The translations under genes were made by a program, and so were the position numbers. Source: Pseudoclavibacter sp. AY1H1 (GTDB lineage Bacteria; Actinomycetota; Actinomycetes; Actinomycetales; Microbacteriaceae). From it: a stretch of DNA of 64,000 nucleotides. The notes below the pieces were generated by a model. The model saw only the letters and a list, made by a program, of their open reading frames with translations, was not told the DNA's origin and made no database searches. This document shows, piece by piece, positions 33,847 through 41,853 of the stretch (the first letter of the stretch is position 1; each line of letters opens with the position of its first letter). Where the stretch lies: assembly GCF_002931055.1 (NCBI RefSeq), contig NZ_PSXX01000002.1, positions 62,001 to 126,000 on the forward strand. The letters run 5' to 3'.

Positions 33847-33939
33847 GTGGAAATCATCGGCCTACTGACAGCGGCAGTGAACCTGCTGACCGCCGTCATC
33901 CTCTGGCAGACAGCCAAGCGCAATAGGCGCAAGGACTGA
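33847..33939 (+). CDS. Tiny membrane peptide 1 (30 residues)
   Basis: GTG start behind AGGAGGGAGG, the strongest ribosome-binding site in this region. The peptide is VEIIGLLTAAVNLLTAVILW (one transmembrane helix) followed by QTAKRNRRKD, a basic tail that should stay in the cytosol. It aligns without gaps to the peptide at 34003 (E2, I4, L6, L13, AVI, TA and RNRR shared). Such peptides act as type I toxins, holin-like proteins or subunits of larger membrane complexes; which applies here is not known. Confidence 0.65.
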   Translation: MEIIGLLTAAVNLLTAVILWQTAKRNRRKD

Positions 33940-33946
33940 CCAGAGA

Positions 33947-33975
33947 GGCCCCCGGTGAACCAAGCACCGGGGGCC
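33947..33975 (+). terminator. Hairpin between the two tiny-peptide genes
   Basis: GGCCCCCGGTG pairs with CACCGGGGGCC (11 bp) around a 7-base loop, without a T-tract. It may attenuate transcription or protect the upstream mRNA. Confidence 0.55.
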
Positions 33976-34002
33976 ACCCCTCCCACGCTACAAGGAGCAG
34001 CC

Positions 34003-34089
34003 ATGGAAGTCATCACACTCATCATCGGGATCGCCGCCCTCATCGTCGCCGTCATCGCCCTCGCGACCGCAGTACGGAACCGCCGATGA
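34003..34089 (+). CDS. Tiny membrane peptide 2 (28 residues)
   Basis: ATG behind AAGGAG. MEVITLIIGIAALIVAVIAL is a single membrane helix and ATAVRNRR a basic tail. It is a paralogue of the peptide at 33847: 12 of the 27 residues after the start are the same at the same place. Its TGA overlaps the ATG of the HTH gene (ATGA), so the two are translationally coupled. Confidence 0.65.
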   Translation: MEVITLIIGIAALIVAVIALATAVRNRR

Positions 34090-34292
34090 AACGCCGACCC
34101 GAAGACGAAGAACACAGCCGCAAACTGACCGCGGCAGCGAAAAGCCTCGCCCAAGCGCATGCCGACCGCGAAGCCGCCGTACTCGCGGCCCACGCCGCAG
34201 GCATGCCCCGCGCCCACATCGCAGAAGACGTCGACCTCTCCCCCATGCACGTCAGCCGCATCATCAAGGCAGCGCAGACACCCAAGTCCTAG
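34086..34292 (+). CDS. Small HTH DNA-binding protein
   Basis: Protein of 68 residues: a charged helix (KLTAAAKSLAQAHADREAAVLAAHAAG) and a helix-turn-helix MPRAHIAEDVDLSPMHVSRIIK with the pattern of sigma-like or Xre-like recognition helices. It is coupled to the tiny membrane peptide by an ATGA overlap. It probably controls its own operon through the palindromes upstream, which is an inference. A bidirectional terminator follows. Confidence 0.75.
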   Translation: MKRRPEDEEHSRKLTAAAKSLAQAHADREAAVLAAHAAGMPRAHIAEDVDLSPMHVSRIIKAAQTPKS

Positions 34293-34304
34293 AACGACGA
34301 AACA

Positions 34305-34361
34305 CGCCCCTCCCGCGCAGCGTCACCCTGGGTGTCCAGGGTCGCTACAGCGAGAGGGGCG
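34305..34361. terminator. Bidirectional terminator between the HTH and holin genes
   Basis: Outer arms CGCCCCTC (34305) and GAGGGGCG (34354) enclose a second hairpin, ACCCTGG-gtgt-CCAGGGT. It separates the plus-strand cassette from the convergent lytic operon. Confidence 0.7.
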
Positions 34362-34380
34362 GAGTCGTTGGTGCTGTGCG

Positions 34381-34686
34381 TCAGCGGCCGGCCGTGAAGT
34401 CGGCGTTACCGATGGACGTGCCGACGGACAGGATTGTCGCGACGGCAGTGACGGAGCCGACGGCGAGCCAGCTGATGCCTTCCACGCCAACGGCGGGAAT
34501 GAGCTCGGCGCCGGTCGACACGGTGAGCGTGGCGACGAACGCCTGAGCAGCGGTCTTGATGGCTCGTTCGCCGGTGCCGCGCCAGAACGGGACCGACCAG
34601 AGTGCGGACGGCTTCTGCTCGGCGGCGAGCTTCGTGGTGCGCTCGACGTGCTCGCCGTGCGTCTCGGGTTCAGAGATGAGGGACAT
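34381..34686 (-). CDS. Holin (r1t type)
   Basis: Membrane protein of 101 residues that forms lesions in the inner membrane at lysis. FWRGTGERAIKTAAQAFVATLTV matches the first part of r1t-type holins, and a second hydrophobic segment (ISWLAVGSVTAVATILSVGTSI) follows. An acidic N-terminal extension of about 28 residues precedes the helices. It is the last gene of the lysis group, downstream of the amidase. Confidence 0.87.
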   Translation of the reverse strand: MSLISEPETHGEHVERTTKLAAEQKPSALWSVPFWRGTGERAIKTAAQAFVATLTVSTGAELIPAVGVEGISWLAVGSVTAVATILSVGTSIGNADFTAGR

Positions 34687-34690
34687 GAGG

Positions 34691-35119
34691 TTACTCCTTC
34701 AGGTGTCGCACCCATGAGGGCGGGATGGTGTCGCCGACGAGGTCTATCTCCGACGTCGTCAGCTCGAGCTCGGGCGAGGCGGGGAGCATCGCGGCGAGAG
34801 TGGTGAAGATGCGCTGGAAGATCTGCGACTTGCGCTTGTCGCGGTCCTCGAGGCGTGTGATCTTCCGGTCCTGGTGGCCGGAGTGGGTCTCAAGCTCTTC
34901 CACGCGGGCGGTGAGCTTCGAGATCTTCTCCTCGTCGAGGGTCATCTGCGCGGCGAGGCGGTCGTCAATGCGCTTGTCGAGCGCTGCCTTCGCGTCAGCG
35001 GTCGTCTTGCCGCGCGTCCCGAGGAACGTGACGAGCACGCCGAGGAACCCGAGCAGGCCGACGGCGATGGTGATGAACCCTTGCCCGTCGATGGTGACGC
35101 CGCTGGCCTCTGCGATCAT
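34691..35119 (-). CDS. Membrane and coiled-coil phage protein
   Basis: Protein of 142 residues with one N-terminal membrane helix (GFITIAVGLLGFLGVLVTFLG) and a coiled coil (residues about 50-100, LDEEKISKLTARVEELETHS). This shape is common next to holins in actinophages and is often taken for a second holin or spanin-like protein, but this is not shown. Start and stop overlap the neighbours (ATGA with the gene upstream, 4-base gap to the holin). Confidence 0.75.
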   Translation of the reverse strand: MIAEASGVTIDGQGFITIAVGLLGFLGVLVTFLGTRGKTTADAKAALDKRIDDRLAAQMTLDEEKISKLTARVEELETHSGHQDRKITRLEDRDKRKSQIFQRIFTTLAAMLPASPELELTTSEIDLVGDTIPPSWVRHLKE

Positions 35120-35574
35120 GCGTCCCCCTCGTCGTGGCGGTCCTTGATCTCCTCGCCGAGGATCGACAGGCGGATCAGGGGTGGGATCATGCCGAGGCAG
35201 AGGATGAAGACGATGAAGAGGGCTTCAGGTTCCGGGTTCGTGCGGAACACGACGATGGTCGCCGCATACCCGCCGAGGAGCATCAGAATCACGAGCTTGC
35301 AGGCAATCTCCACCCGCCAGAGCGCTGGGAAGAGCACCCCGAAGAAGCAGACGAGCCCGGCCGCTGCGAGCAGGGCGCCGAGGAAGTCCACGGCCTCGTT
35401 CGTGAACAGCTTGTGCAGGATCGGGCTCCCGAACACGAGCGCCCAGATGCCGGCCAGGATCGCGATGAAGTCGTAGAGCGGCAACCACACCCGCTTGATG
35501 GATGCGTACTTCAGCTCCTCGGGCGGGATCGCGTCCGGGTGCCAGATGCTCGCCCGCGCGAGACGACGCCACAT
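35116..35574 (-). CDS. Phage membrane protein with about four helices
   Basis: Protein of 152 residues with hydrophobic segments VWLPLYDFIAILAGIWALVFG, FLGALLAAAGLVCFFGVLFPAL, CKLVILMLLGGYAATIVVF and ALFIVFILCLGMIPPLIRL. No family recognised; its place between amidase and holin suggests a lysis or membrane role. ATG 35574 is the only internal Met before helix 1 and lies just before the amidase stop. An in-frame extension to 35670 would read antisense-like Arg/Gln-rich sequence inside the amidase gene. Confidence 0.75.
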   Translation of the reverse strand: MWRRLARASIWHPDAIPPEELKYASIKRVWLPLYDFIAILAGIWALVFGSPILHKLFTNEAVDFLGALLAAAGLVCFFGVLFPALWRVEIACKLVILMLLGGYAATIVVFRTNPEPEALFIVFILCLGMIPPLIRLSILGEEIKDRHDEGDA

Positions 35575-35579
35575 GACGG

Positions 35580-36389
35580 TCAGCTCGCGATGCCGAGCTT
35601 CTTGGCGACGGCCTGCAGCTCCTTGCCGGTCGCGGAGTCGTCCTTGTTGCCGGCGTTGATGTTCACCCACATCGGCCAGAACAGCGCGAACGGCACGACC
35701 TTCTTGGGCTCGTACAGTGTCTCGATGGCCTTGATGGCGTCCTCGGCCTTCGCGCCGGGCTGGTCCTCAAGCTTGCGGACGAAGCTGTCGGTGACGAGGT
35801 AGTGGTGGCCGAGCTCGGGAACGAATGCGATGCGCATGGAATCCTCCAGGATGAATGGTTCGGGTTCGGCGGGCGCCGGGGTGGCGCCGCCCTTCTGGTA
35901 GCCGATCGCCAGGGTGACGAGCCGGTCGAGGTTGATGCCACCGGGGCAGGCGGTCGAGTAGCTCGCGCCGTAGCGCGAGTACAGCTCGCCGTGCCCGATG
36001 ACGGTGTCGCGGTTCAGGGGGAAGCCGTACCGGGTGGCGCAGTCCGCGATGAGGCGGGCGAGCGACTGGTAGGAGGCTTCGGAGATGGGCCAGCCGGACG
36101 CGTCGCCCGTTGCCGAGTTGCAGGTCTCGACGGTGATCGAGCGCCCATCCCACGTCGCGGAGCCGGAGGTCCACGCGCGCTTCTCTTCGGGGACGACGCC
36201 GACGACCTGCTCGTCCTTGATGACGTAGTTCGAGGACACCTGCCGGGAGCCGGTGCTCATCATGGAGAGCACGGCGGACAGCGACGCGGTCGCTGCGTGG
36301 TGGACGATGAAACGGTCGACGCGGGCTGGCCTGTTCGAGAACTGGCCGCCGTTGCCGGACGTGTCGGTGGCGACGTTGGAGAACGTCAT
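35580..36389 (-). CDS. Endolysin: N-acetylmuramoyl-L-alanine amidase
   Basis: Lytic enzyme of 269 residues that cuts between muramic acid and L-alanine. The Amidase_2 zinc site is visible: His in FIVHHAATA (about residue 31), a second His in IGHGELYSRYG and the Cys in YSTACPGG; the catalytic Glu is in SITVETCN. The C-terminal third (from about residue 175) is a separate small domain, probably for wall binding. ATG 36389 has AAGGAGG 6 bases upstream, which decides it against an earlier Met. Confidence 0.92.
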   Translation of the reverse strand: MTFSNVATDTSGNGGQFSNRPARVDRFIVHHAATASLSAVLSMMSTGSRQVSSNYVIKDEQVVGVVPEEKRAWTSGSATWDGRSITVETCNSATGDASGWPISEASYQSLARLIADCATRYGFPLNRDTVIGHGELYSRYGASYSTACPGGINLDRLVTLAIGYQKGGATPAPAEPEPFILEDSMRIAFVPELGHHYLVTDSFVRKLEDQPGAKAEDAIKAIETLYEPKKVVPFALFWPMWVNINAGNKDDSATGKELQAVAKKLGIAS

Positions 36390-36460
36390 GCGGTGCCTCC
36401 TTGGGGCATGGGAAAGGCCCCGCACGGTGAGTGCAGGGCCGAGGGTGTGGGGTGGCGCGG

Positions 36461-36622
36461 CTATGAAGCCTGGGCGGCTTCCAGCTCAGCGAGGCGTTGG
36501 CGGAGCGCGTCCGCTTCGTCGGCCGGCTCGCGCTCGAGGCGGCGTCGTTCCTGCTCGCGCAGGCGAGCGGTGACGCCCTCCTGCAGCTCCTCGTCGGTGT
36601 GTGTGGTCAGGTCGGGGCCCAT
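36461..36622 (-). CDS. Small phage protein (53 residues)
   Basis: Short helical protein: DLTTHTDEELQEGVTARLRE then a basic-acidic coiled stretch ending ALRQRLAELEAAQAS. It lies between the tail proteins and the endolysin, where small XkdX-like proteins are usual. The ATG is 8 bases after the stop of the upstream tail gene. Confidence 0.65.
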   Translation of the reverse strand: MGPDLTTHTDEELQEGVTARLREQERRRLEREPADEADALRQRLAELEAAQAS

Positions 36623-36629
36623 GTCGCTC

Positions 36630-37616
36630 CTAGATCGCGATCGTCTGCTGAGGTGAGTACCAGGTGCCGTAGATGTCCCACGTGCGAGCCGTCGTCGTGA
36701 ACGGTCCCAGCGAGAAGCCACGGAGCGAGCCGAACGCCTGATACCAATTGAACGTTGCCTGTTGCGCGGTCGCGCCCATCCACGCGGTGAGGATCGTCGC
36801 CGATCCGGTCTGGTTGACGGCGGCGATTGGCCAGAACCCCTCGGGCAGGAAGAGCACTCCCGTCGTGCTCGACGACGGGGCCACTTGGACGACCTTCGCG
36901 GCGATCGACACGATGTCGTTGTCACGGCGAACGAACACTGACGAAGACGCGAGCACCGTGCGGGCCGGGTCCTGCAGCGAGGTGATGTTGATCCACCCGG
37001 TCGAGATACGCAGCGGCGCCCACCCGGTGTTGCCTGTGCCCGTCTCCTTGAGCCACAGCTGGACGCGAGCGCCCGGGGTGGTGTTCTTGTACACCGTGAG
37101 CGGCTGAGCCGTCACAGCGCCATTCGGCGGCACCGTGCCGACGAGGTCGACGTTCGGTGTGCCGCCCGCGCCCTGCGGCCCTGGATCACCGGGCGGACCC
37201 GGAACCGTCGACGCGGCGCCAGGCATGCCCCGCAGTGATGCGAGGAAGCCTGCGACCGTGCCCGTGTTGCCGGCGCCGAGCCACACCTCGTAGGCGGAAA
37301 GCCCGCGGTCGCCCTTGAGCTCGGCGAGCGCGAGGAGCTGCCCCCAGGGGCCGGAGCCCCCGAATCGGTACGCGAGGGCACCGTCGACGATCGCAAACAC
37401 GGGAACCGCTCCGGGAGGTCCGGCGAGGTCGGCGAACGCGATCGCCTGGAACCAGTCCATGGCCTCGGACCCGCGCACCTGGCGCACCTCGAGGTGCGTG
37501 GCCGTGCGTTGGAACTCGAGCGACCATCCTGCCTGCGGGGCGGGGATGACGGTCCCCTCAGGGAGAGTTGCCAAGAACAGCGGCTGCGGCTGAACCTCGG
37601 CCTTGTACTCGGTCAC
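36630..37616 (-). CDS. Minor tail protein with short collagen-like stretch
   Basis: Protein of 328 residues. N-terminal beta-rich part (PQAGWSLEFQRTATHLEVRQV), then FGGSGPWGQLLALAELKGD and a short collagen-like GPPGDPGPQG repeat near residue 140, followed by a C-terminal beta-rich head that ends in TWDIYGTWYSPQQ. Collagen-like stalks and such heads are typical of phage fibres that contact the host. Its start overlaps the gene before by 4 bases. Confidence 0.8.
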   Translation of the reverse strand: MTEYKAEVQPQPLFLATLPEGTVIPAPQAGWSLEFQRTATHLEVRQVRGSEAMDWFQAIAFADLAGPPGAVPVFAIVDGALAYRFGGSGPWGQLLALAELKGDRGLSAYEVWLGAGNTGTVAGFLASLRGMPGAASTVPGPPGDPGPQGAGGTPNVDLVGTVPPNGAVTAQPLTVYKNTTPGARVQLWLKETGTGNTGWAPLRISTGWINITSLQDPARTVLASSSVFVRRDNDIVSIAAKVVQVAPSSSTTGVLFLPEGFWPIAAVNQTGSATILTAWMGATAQQATFNWYQAFGSLRGFSLGPFTTTARTWDIYGTWYSPQQTIAI

Positions 37617-37978
37617 GGGGTGCCTTCCTTCGTGACGTCATCCCGGATGCGGAACTTGCCTTCGATCCAGGTCGTGGGCTCCGTGTCGTCGGTCCGTGTC
37701 GCCTCGGCGTCGTAGGAGCCGGTGACGCTTTCGGCCGCCCCGAGGAGCTCGCGTGTCTGAGCGCCCGTGAGGGTGATCTCGAGGACCCCGTCGGCGAGCC
37801 GCTCAGTGCCGATCTGAGCGGCGATGACCTTCGTCCCGGCCTTCCACCAGCACCGCCAATCGGTCCACTCCGAGAGGTCGACCGCGGTCCCCTCCACGGT
37901 GGTGACGGGGATGGTGATCGGGTCCACGCGGTCACCCGCGAGGAGCACGACCGTTTCGGATACGACAGCGCGAGCCAT
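37613..37978 (-). CDS. Phage tail-associated protein
   Basis: Protein of 121 residues, beta-rich: VLLAGDRVDPITIPVTTVEGTAVDLSEWTDWRCWW and GVLEITLTGAQTRELLG. This resembles the small Ig-like or BppU-N-like proteins found before tail fibres, but the match is not firm. It is separated from the rest of the tail operon by the plus-strand insert at 38008. Confidence 0.65.
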   Translation of the reverse strand: MARAVVSETVVLLAGDRVDPITIPVTTVEGTAVDLSEWTDWRCWWKAGTKVIAAQIGTERLADGVLEITLTGAQTRELLGAAESVTGSYDAEATRTDDTEPTTWIEGKFRIRDDVTKEGTP

Positions 37979-38007
37979 GAGGTCTCCTTCTAGGTATGGT
38001 TCGACTC

Positions 38008-39285
38008 ATGATCGAACTTCTGGCGAGCACCTCAGGACCACCCCCGACGGGCGTTGAGATCGCGAACCTTTGGATCGGTGGAGCCGGAGTGATCGTGATC
38101 GTCGTCGGTGCACTCATCGCCGCGTTCTCGGCTGGTCGTAGATCGCGCAGCGAATGGCTGAGAAAAGAGCAGCTGCGGGCCTACGAAGACTTCTTCGGCG
38201 AAGCGCACCGGATCATTGAACTCGCCATAAGCGAGCTTGGGACGGATCACGCGAAAGGCGAGCGTCGCTCATTCGCGGAACACGATCGAGACACCAGGAT
38301 CGCCGCAAAGGCCGGATTTGAGCTGCAACAGGCCGCGCTGCTCCTGTCCTTGCTCGGAGATAAAAGGACCGCTCGATCCGCTCAAGACTTCGCTAACCTC
38401 TTCCCGTATGGGTTCGCGAGGCTCGTGCAGCTTCCCGGGCTCGATCCCTACCACGCGAAGAACGCTCAGCTCTTCACATACGCTCGCTGGCAAGAACGGA
38501 TCTACGCCTCAGAAATGCAGGCGCGACGAAATCTGGGCCTCTCTAACTGGTTGGCTGCTCGCCGAAGCGCCCCTGCTCTGGCGGACCAGAAACGAGAGCT
38601 GGAGCTACTGCGAGCGGGCCGCCCCCAACCAATCCTCGGGTCCCAACTAGTCCCCTGGGGAGCAGTGACGTGGGGAGGGCACGCACCTTCAAGCGAGTCC
38701 TCGTTCCTGAATGCCGGCCGACCTTGGCAACAAGAGCTGGCAGGAAGCGACTACACAGACGTTCCGGTCGTCGCTATCGCCTGCAAGATCTTCGGTGAGC
38801 CATGGATGGTGGGCATCGGCAGCGAGCTCGATGGTGACACGATCGAGATCATCCGATCAGAGGTGGCCCATCTGATCGAAAACAACGGAACTTCAATCAA
38901 CCACCGAATCCGTGACGCGCTGGGAACCAATGTCCTGGTCGGAGATCAGCAAATGCGCGTTTGGGTTTGGACCCAGCCGGACGTCGACGCCCACTGGGCA
39001 CGCGAGCGCACGACAGGCAACTTGTCTAGCGCTCCCATTTACTGGCAGCGCAGGGCTAGTATGAGCGCGACCAGAAGCGAGAACGACATGAAGTTGATCG
39101 AAAAGATCAGGGCTGCACGATCAGACCGGATGGACCGCCCAAGAGCGTGCGCCTACGCCGCGAATGGGCCGTGCCCCTCAACCGTCACCCTGCGGGAGTC
39201 AAAGGCCGCTGGGCACGAAGGATACTGCTCGACCGTGCACCGCGACGAGGACATGCACGACATTCAGACCTTCGCGGGCATCTAG
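38008..39285 (+). CDS. Membrane-anchored cargo protein inside the tail operon
   Basis: Protein of 425 residues on the strand opposite to the tail genes. A transmembrane helix (IGGAGVIVIVVGALIAAFSAG, about residues 27-47) is followed by a cytosolic helical domain (LRKEQLRAYEDFFGEAHRIIELA), a beta-rich part (VPVVAIACKIFGEPWMVGIGSEL) and a C-terminus with clustered Cys and His (CAYAANGPC, YCSTVHRDE) that could bind zinc. The base composition is visibly less GC-rich than its neighbours. TATGGT ends 7 bases before ATG 38008, so it has its own leaderless promoter. No family recognised; superinfection exclusion or another lysogen function is inferred from position and topology. Confidence 0.8.
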   Translation: MIELLASTSGPPPTGVEIANLWIGGAGVIVIVVGALIAAFSAGRRSRSEWLRKEQLRAYEDFFGEAHRIIELAISELGTDHAKGERRSFAEHDRDTRIAAKAGFELQQAALLLSLLGDKRTARSAQDFANLFPYGFARLVQLPGLDPYHAKNAQLFTYARWQERIYASEMQARRNLGLSNWLAARRSAPALADQKRELELLRAGRPQPILGSQLVPWGAVTWGGHAPSSESSFLNAGRPWQQELAGSDYTDVPVVAIACKIFGEPWMVGIGSELDGDTIEIIRSEVAHLIENNGTSINHRIRDALGTNVLVGDQQMRVWVWTQPDVDAHWARERTTGNLSSAPIYWQRRASMSATRSENDMKLIEKIRAARSDRMDRPRACAYAANGPCPSTVTLRESKAAGHEGYCSTVHRDEDMHDIQTFAGI

Positions 39286-39899
39286 GCCTCTTCGAGTTTG
39301 ATGGCGTCATAGGTGACTCCACCCGCACCCGTCGCATAGGCGAGGAAGCCGTGGCGAGTCGAAGCGCCCGTCGGAGCTGGCACATCGACCGTCAGCACGA
39401 TTGTGCCGTTGCGGACGATCTGCAGCGTGGTCCCGATGAAGGTGATGACGATGACGTCACCGTCGAGAACCGCATTGGCGGCCGTCCCCCGCGCTATCTC
39501 AGTGCGCGCGTTGGCGGGACCCCGACGGAACACCGTGATCCGTCCATCGCCCGAAGTGAGACGCCATGCGACCTCGATCGCGTCGTCGAAACTCACGCCT
39601 CGCACCACGAAGGAACCGCTCCGGTCGCCGACGGCGCCGATGGTGATCGTCACGACCGCGTCGGCTGCACGCGACTCTCGAAGCCACATGGCATTGCCGG
39701 GAGTTCCGGAGCCTGCCACGACCGCGAGTCGGTTCGAGACGATCTGCATCGGCATGGGCGGGTTCGCGTTCTGGGAGACCCCAACCCACCCGTTGCCGGG
39801 TGCGCCGTTCGCTCGGTTGAACGTGTCCGTGTACCCCGGGATGCTGGGGAGGTAGGAGGCGGTGAACGACCCCTTCTGGGCAATGTCGGGCATGGTCAT
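39282..39899 (-). CDS. Phage tail protein (lectin/laminin-like)
   Basis: Protein of 205 residues: TDTFNRANGAPGNGWVGVSQN at the start and beta strands such as AVVTITIGAVGDRSGSFVVRGV and ITFIGTTLQIVRNG resemble the concanavalin-like beta sandwich found in phage tail proteins. The start ATG overlaps the esterase stop in ATGA. Its stop shares a CTAG with the convergent plus-strand gene. Confidence 0.75.
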   Translation of the reverse strand: MTMPDIAQKGSFTASYLPSIPGYTDTFNRANGAPGNGWVGVSQNANPPMPMQIVSNRLAVVAGSGTPGNAMWLRESRAADAVVTITIGAVGDRSGSFVVRGVSFDDAIEVAWRLTSGDGRITVFRRGPANARTEIARGTAANAVLDGDVIVITFIGTTLQIVRNGTIVLTVDVPAPTGASTRHGFLAYATGAGGVTYDAIKLEEA

Positions 39900-41842
39900 C
39901 CAATCGCGTTGACGGGGAGCGTGAACTCCGAGGTTTCGGTGCCGTTCTTCGTCGCGACGCGCACCTCGACGACACCCGTCGCCGAGAACGATGCGGATGT
40001 GTCGGCGGGGATCGGGCGGGCGACGTTCGTCCACGCCCCGCCATCGACTCGGTAGTCGACGACGTAGTCCGTGGCTCGCGAGTCCGGCGGGGACCAGCTC
40101 ACGGTGACGCTCGTGCCGGCGCGGTGCACGATGACATCAAGCGGCTTGTGCGGGATCGACGAGGCGGATGCGCCTGCTGCGCGGAGAGCTCCGCGCCACA
40201 TGCGCTTCCCGAGGTCCACGACCCCGCCTCGCGCGTAGTGCACGGTGTCGGTCAGGTTCTGCGAGCCGCCACCGTTGCGCGCGCCGTCCGCATAGGCGGT
40301 GAATTCGAGCCTGGACTGCACGCCGATGAGCGCCTTGCGCACGCCCATACGGCCTGCGTGCGCCTCGGCGTACTCGGGCACCATGCCGCCGGCGACGATG
40401 GGGATCGTCGCGTCGCCGAGATGGGTCCGGACTGCGGTGAAGAGCGCGTCGAGGGCCGTCGTGTAGGCAGCCTCGGGGGTGTTCGCGTCCGCTTCTCCCT
40501 GGTGCCAGAACACCCAGGGGATGATCTGCGCGCCGGGGTGCTTCTGCGCGATGACTTCCAGCGACTTCGTCATCGTGTCGCGCGCGATGGGCCACAGCGA
40601 AGGGACGGAGCCGGTGTAGTCGACTGCCCAGGACCCGGCGACCGGAGTCGCGACGAGCCCCGAGTTCCCGACGCCCGCGTTGACGAGCACCACCGCAGAG
40701 TTCGTGTCGTGCTCGGCGACCTCCCGGCCAATGACCGAGAGCACGCTGAGGCCGACCTGCTGCTGCTGGGAGGAGAGCGGCACGGTCGCGGGGACGAGCG
40801 CGCTGTTCGGCCAGTCCCACATGTGGATGCGACGGTGCGGCGGGTCGAGGCGAGCGCCGAACGGTCGCCCGCGGCCCTCCATGTTCGACTGCCCGAGCCC
40901 GAAAACGACGTGCACGCGAGGAACGATGAGGAGCTGCTCGCCAGAGTACGGGTCGATCTCCCACGCAATTCGGCCACCCTCGTCGTGGTAGCGGAACCGG
41001 CGAGACGGCCTCATGACCGCCTTGCCGACGCCGAGGTGCAGCGGCCCGTACACGTGCGAGTCCCCGCTCTCGTCGATCTCCGCCGCCACGAGGTTGCTCG
41101 TCTCGTCGTAGAAGCGAGTCCGCGAAGACGCGGGGCGCTTCAAGAGTCGATCGTCGCCACCCTCAGGAATGTCACGGCCTGCGAGCTCCGTGGTGAGGAG
41201 CGTCGATGTCATCGCGGACACAATCGGGCCGAGGGTCGGATCCGCTGCGAGCGCTTCGGCAACCATCGGGCCGAAGCGAGCGTGGAGAGCGCGGCGGAAC
41301 GCGGTGTCCCCCTCCAGCAGGCTGGTCGCTGACGGGTCGTCCATCGCTCGGGCTTCGCCGAGGTCTTCCCAGACAACTTCACTCATGCTCTTCGCCTCCT
41401 GATTCGTGCGGGGGGTAACTCCGGTGTCCACCCAGACGCCGCCGACAGCGACGAGCGCGCCGGGGTCCACGGCTGAGAACGCGGTGGCGCTGACCGGGCC
41501 GGGCATGTTGAGGAGCGTGGACAGTGCGCCGCCGGCCGCCGGAACACGGAGGGGCCAGTCGATGACCGCGACACCTTCGAGCCGGTCGCTGGTCTTGCTG
41601 AACCACTCCGCGCGCAACGTGAAGAACGTCGCGGGCCTGAGTAGCGTTGTGCGGGCGAGCTCCACCTGGAAGCCGCCTGTAGTCGGGTTGATTTGGTCGT
41701 TCTCGACGACCACCGGCCCAAGGACCAACGTTCCGTCAGGGCCCATCGCGGCGCTGTTACTCGGGCTGAAGATGAGTCGCAATCGATGCGAGGTGAGGTC
41801 GGCGAGCCCGAAGTCTCGGACTTGGCCACTGACGATTGGCAT
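39896..41842 (-). CDS. Tail protein with SGNH/sialate O-acetylesterase-like domain
   Basis: Protein of 648 residues. N-terminal tail-binding part (1-280, with an N-terminal beta module GQVRDFGLADLTSHRLRLIF), then an SGNH hydrolase of the SASA type: the catalytic Ser in VVFGLGQSNMEGRG (about residue 325), WVFWHQGEADAN, and the catalytic His in LTDTVHYARGGV. The C-terminal 90 residues are a fibronectin-III-like domain (PPDSRATDYVVDYRVDGGAW). It probably removes acetyl groups from host surface glycans at adsorption. Confidence 0.88.
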   Translation of the reverse strand: MPIVSGQVRDFGLADLTSHRLRLIFSPSNSAAMGPDGTLVLGPVVVENDQINPTTGGFQVELARTTLLRPATFFTLRAEWFSKTSDRLEGVAVIDWPLRVPAAGGALSTLLNMPGPVSATAFSAVDPGALVAVGGVWVDTGVTPRTNQEAKSMSEVVWEDLGEARAMDDPSATSLLEGDTAFRRALHARFGPMVAEALAADPTLGPIVSAMTSTLLTTELAGRDIPEGGDDRLLKRPASSRTRFYDETSNLVAAEIDESGDSHVYGPLHLGVGKAVMRPSRRFRYHDEGGRIAWEIDPYSGEQLLIVPRVHVVFGLGQSNMEGRGRPFGARLDPPHRRIHMWDWPNSALVPATVPLSSQQQQVGLSVLSVIGREVAEHDTNSAVVLVNAGVGNSGLVATPVAGSWAVDYTGSVPSLWPIARDTMTKSLEVIAQKHPGAQIIPWVFWHQGEADANTPEAAYTTALDALFTAVRTHLGDATIPIVAGGMVPEYAEAHAGRMGVRKALIGVQSRLEFTAYADGARNGGGSQNLTDTVHYARGGVVDLGKRMWRGALRAAGASASSIPHKPLDVIVHRAGTSVTVSWSPPDSRATDYVVDYRVDGGAWTNVARPIPADTSASFSATGVVEVRVATKNGTETSEFTLPVNAIG

Positions 41843-41853
41843 GTGGTGGCCTC

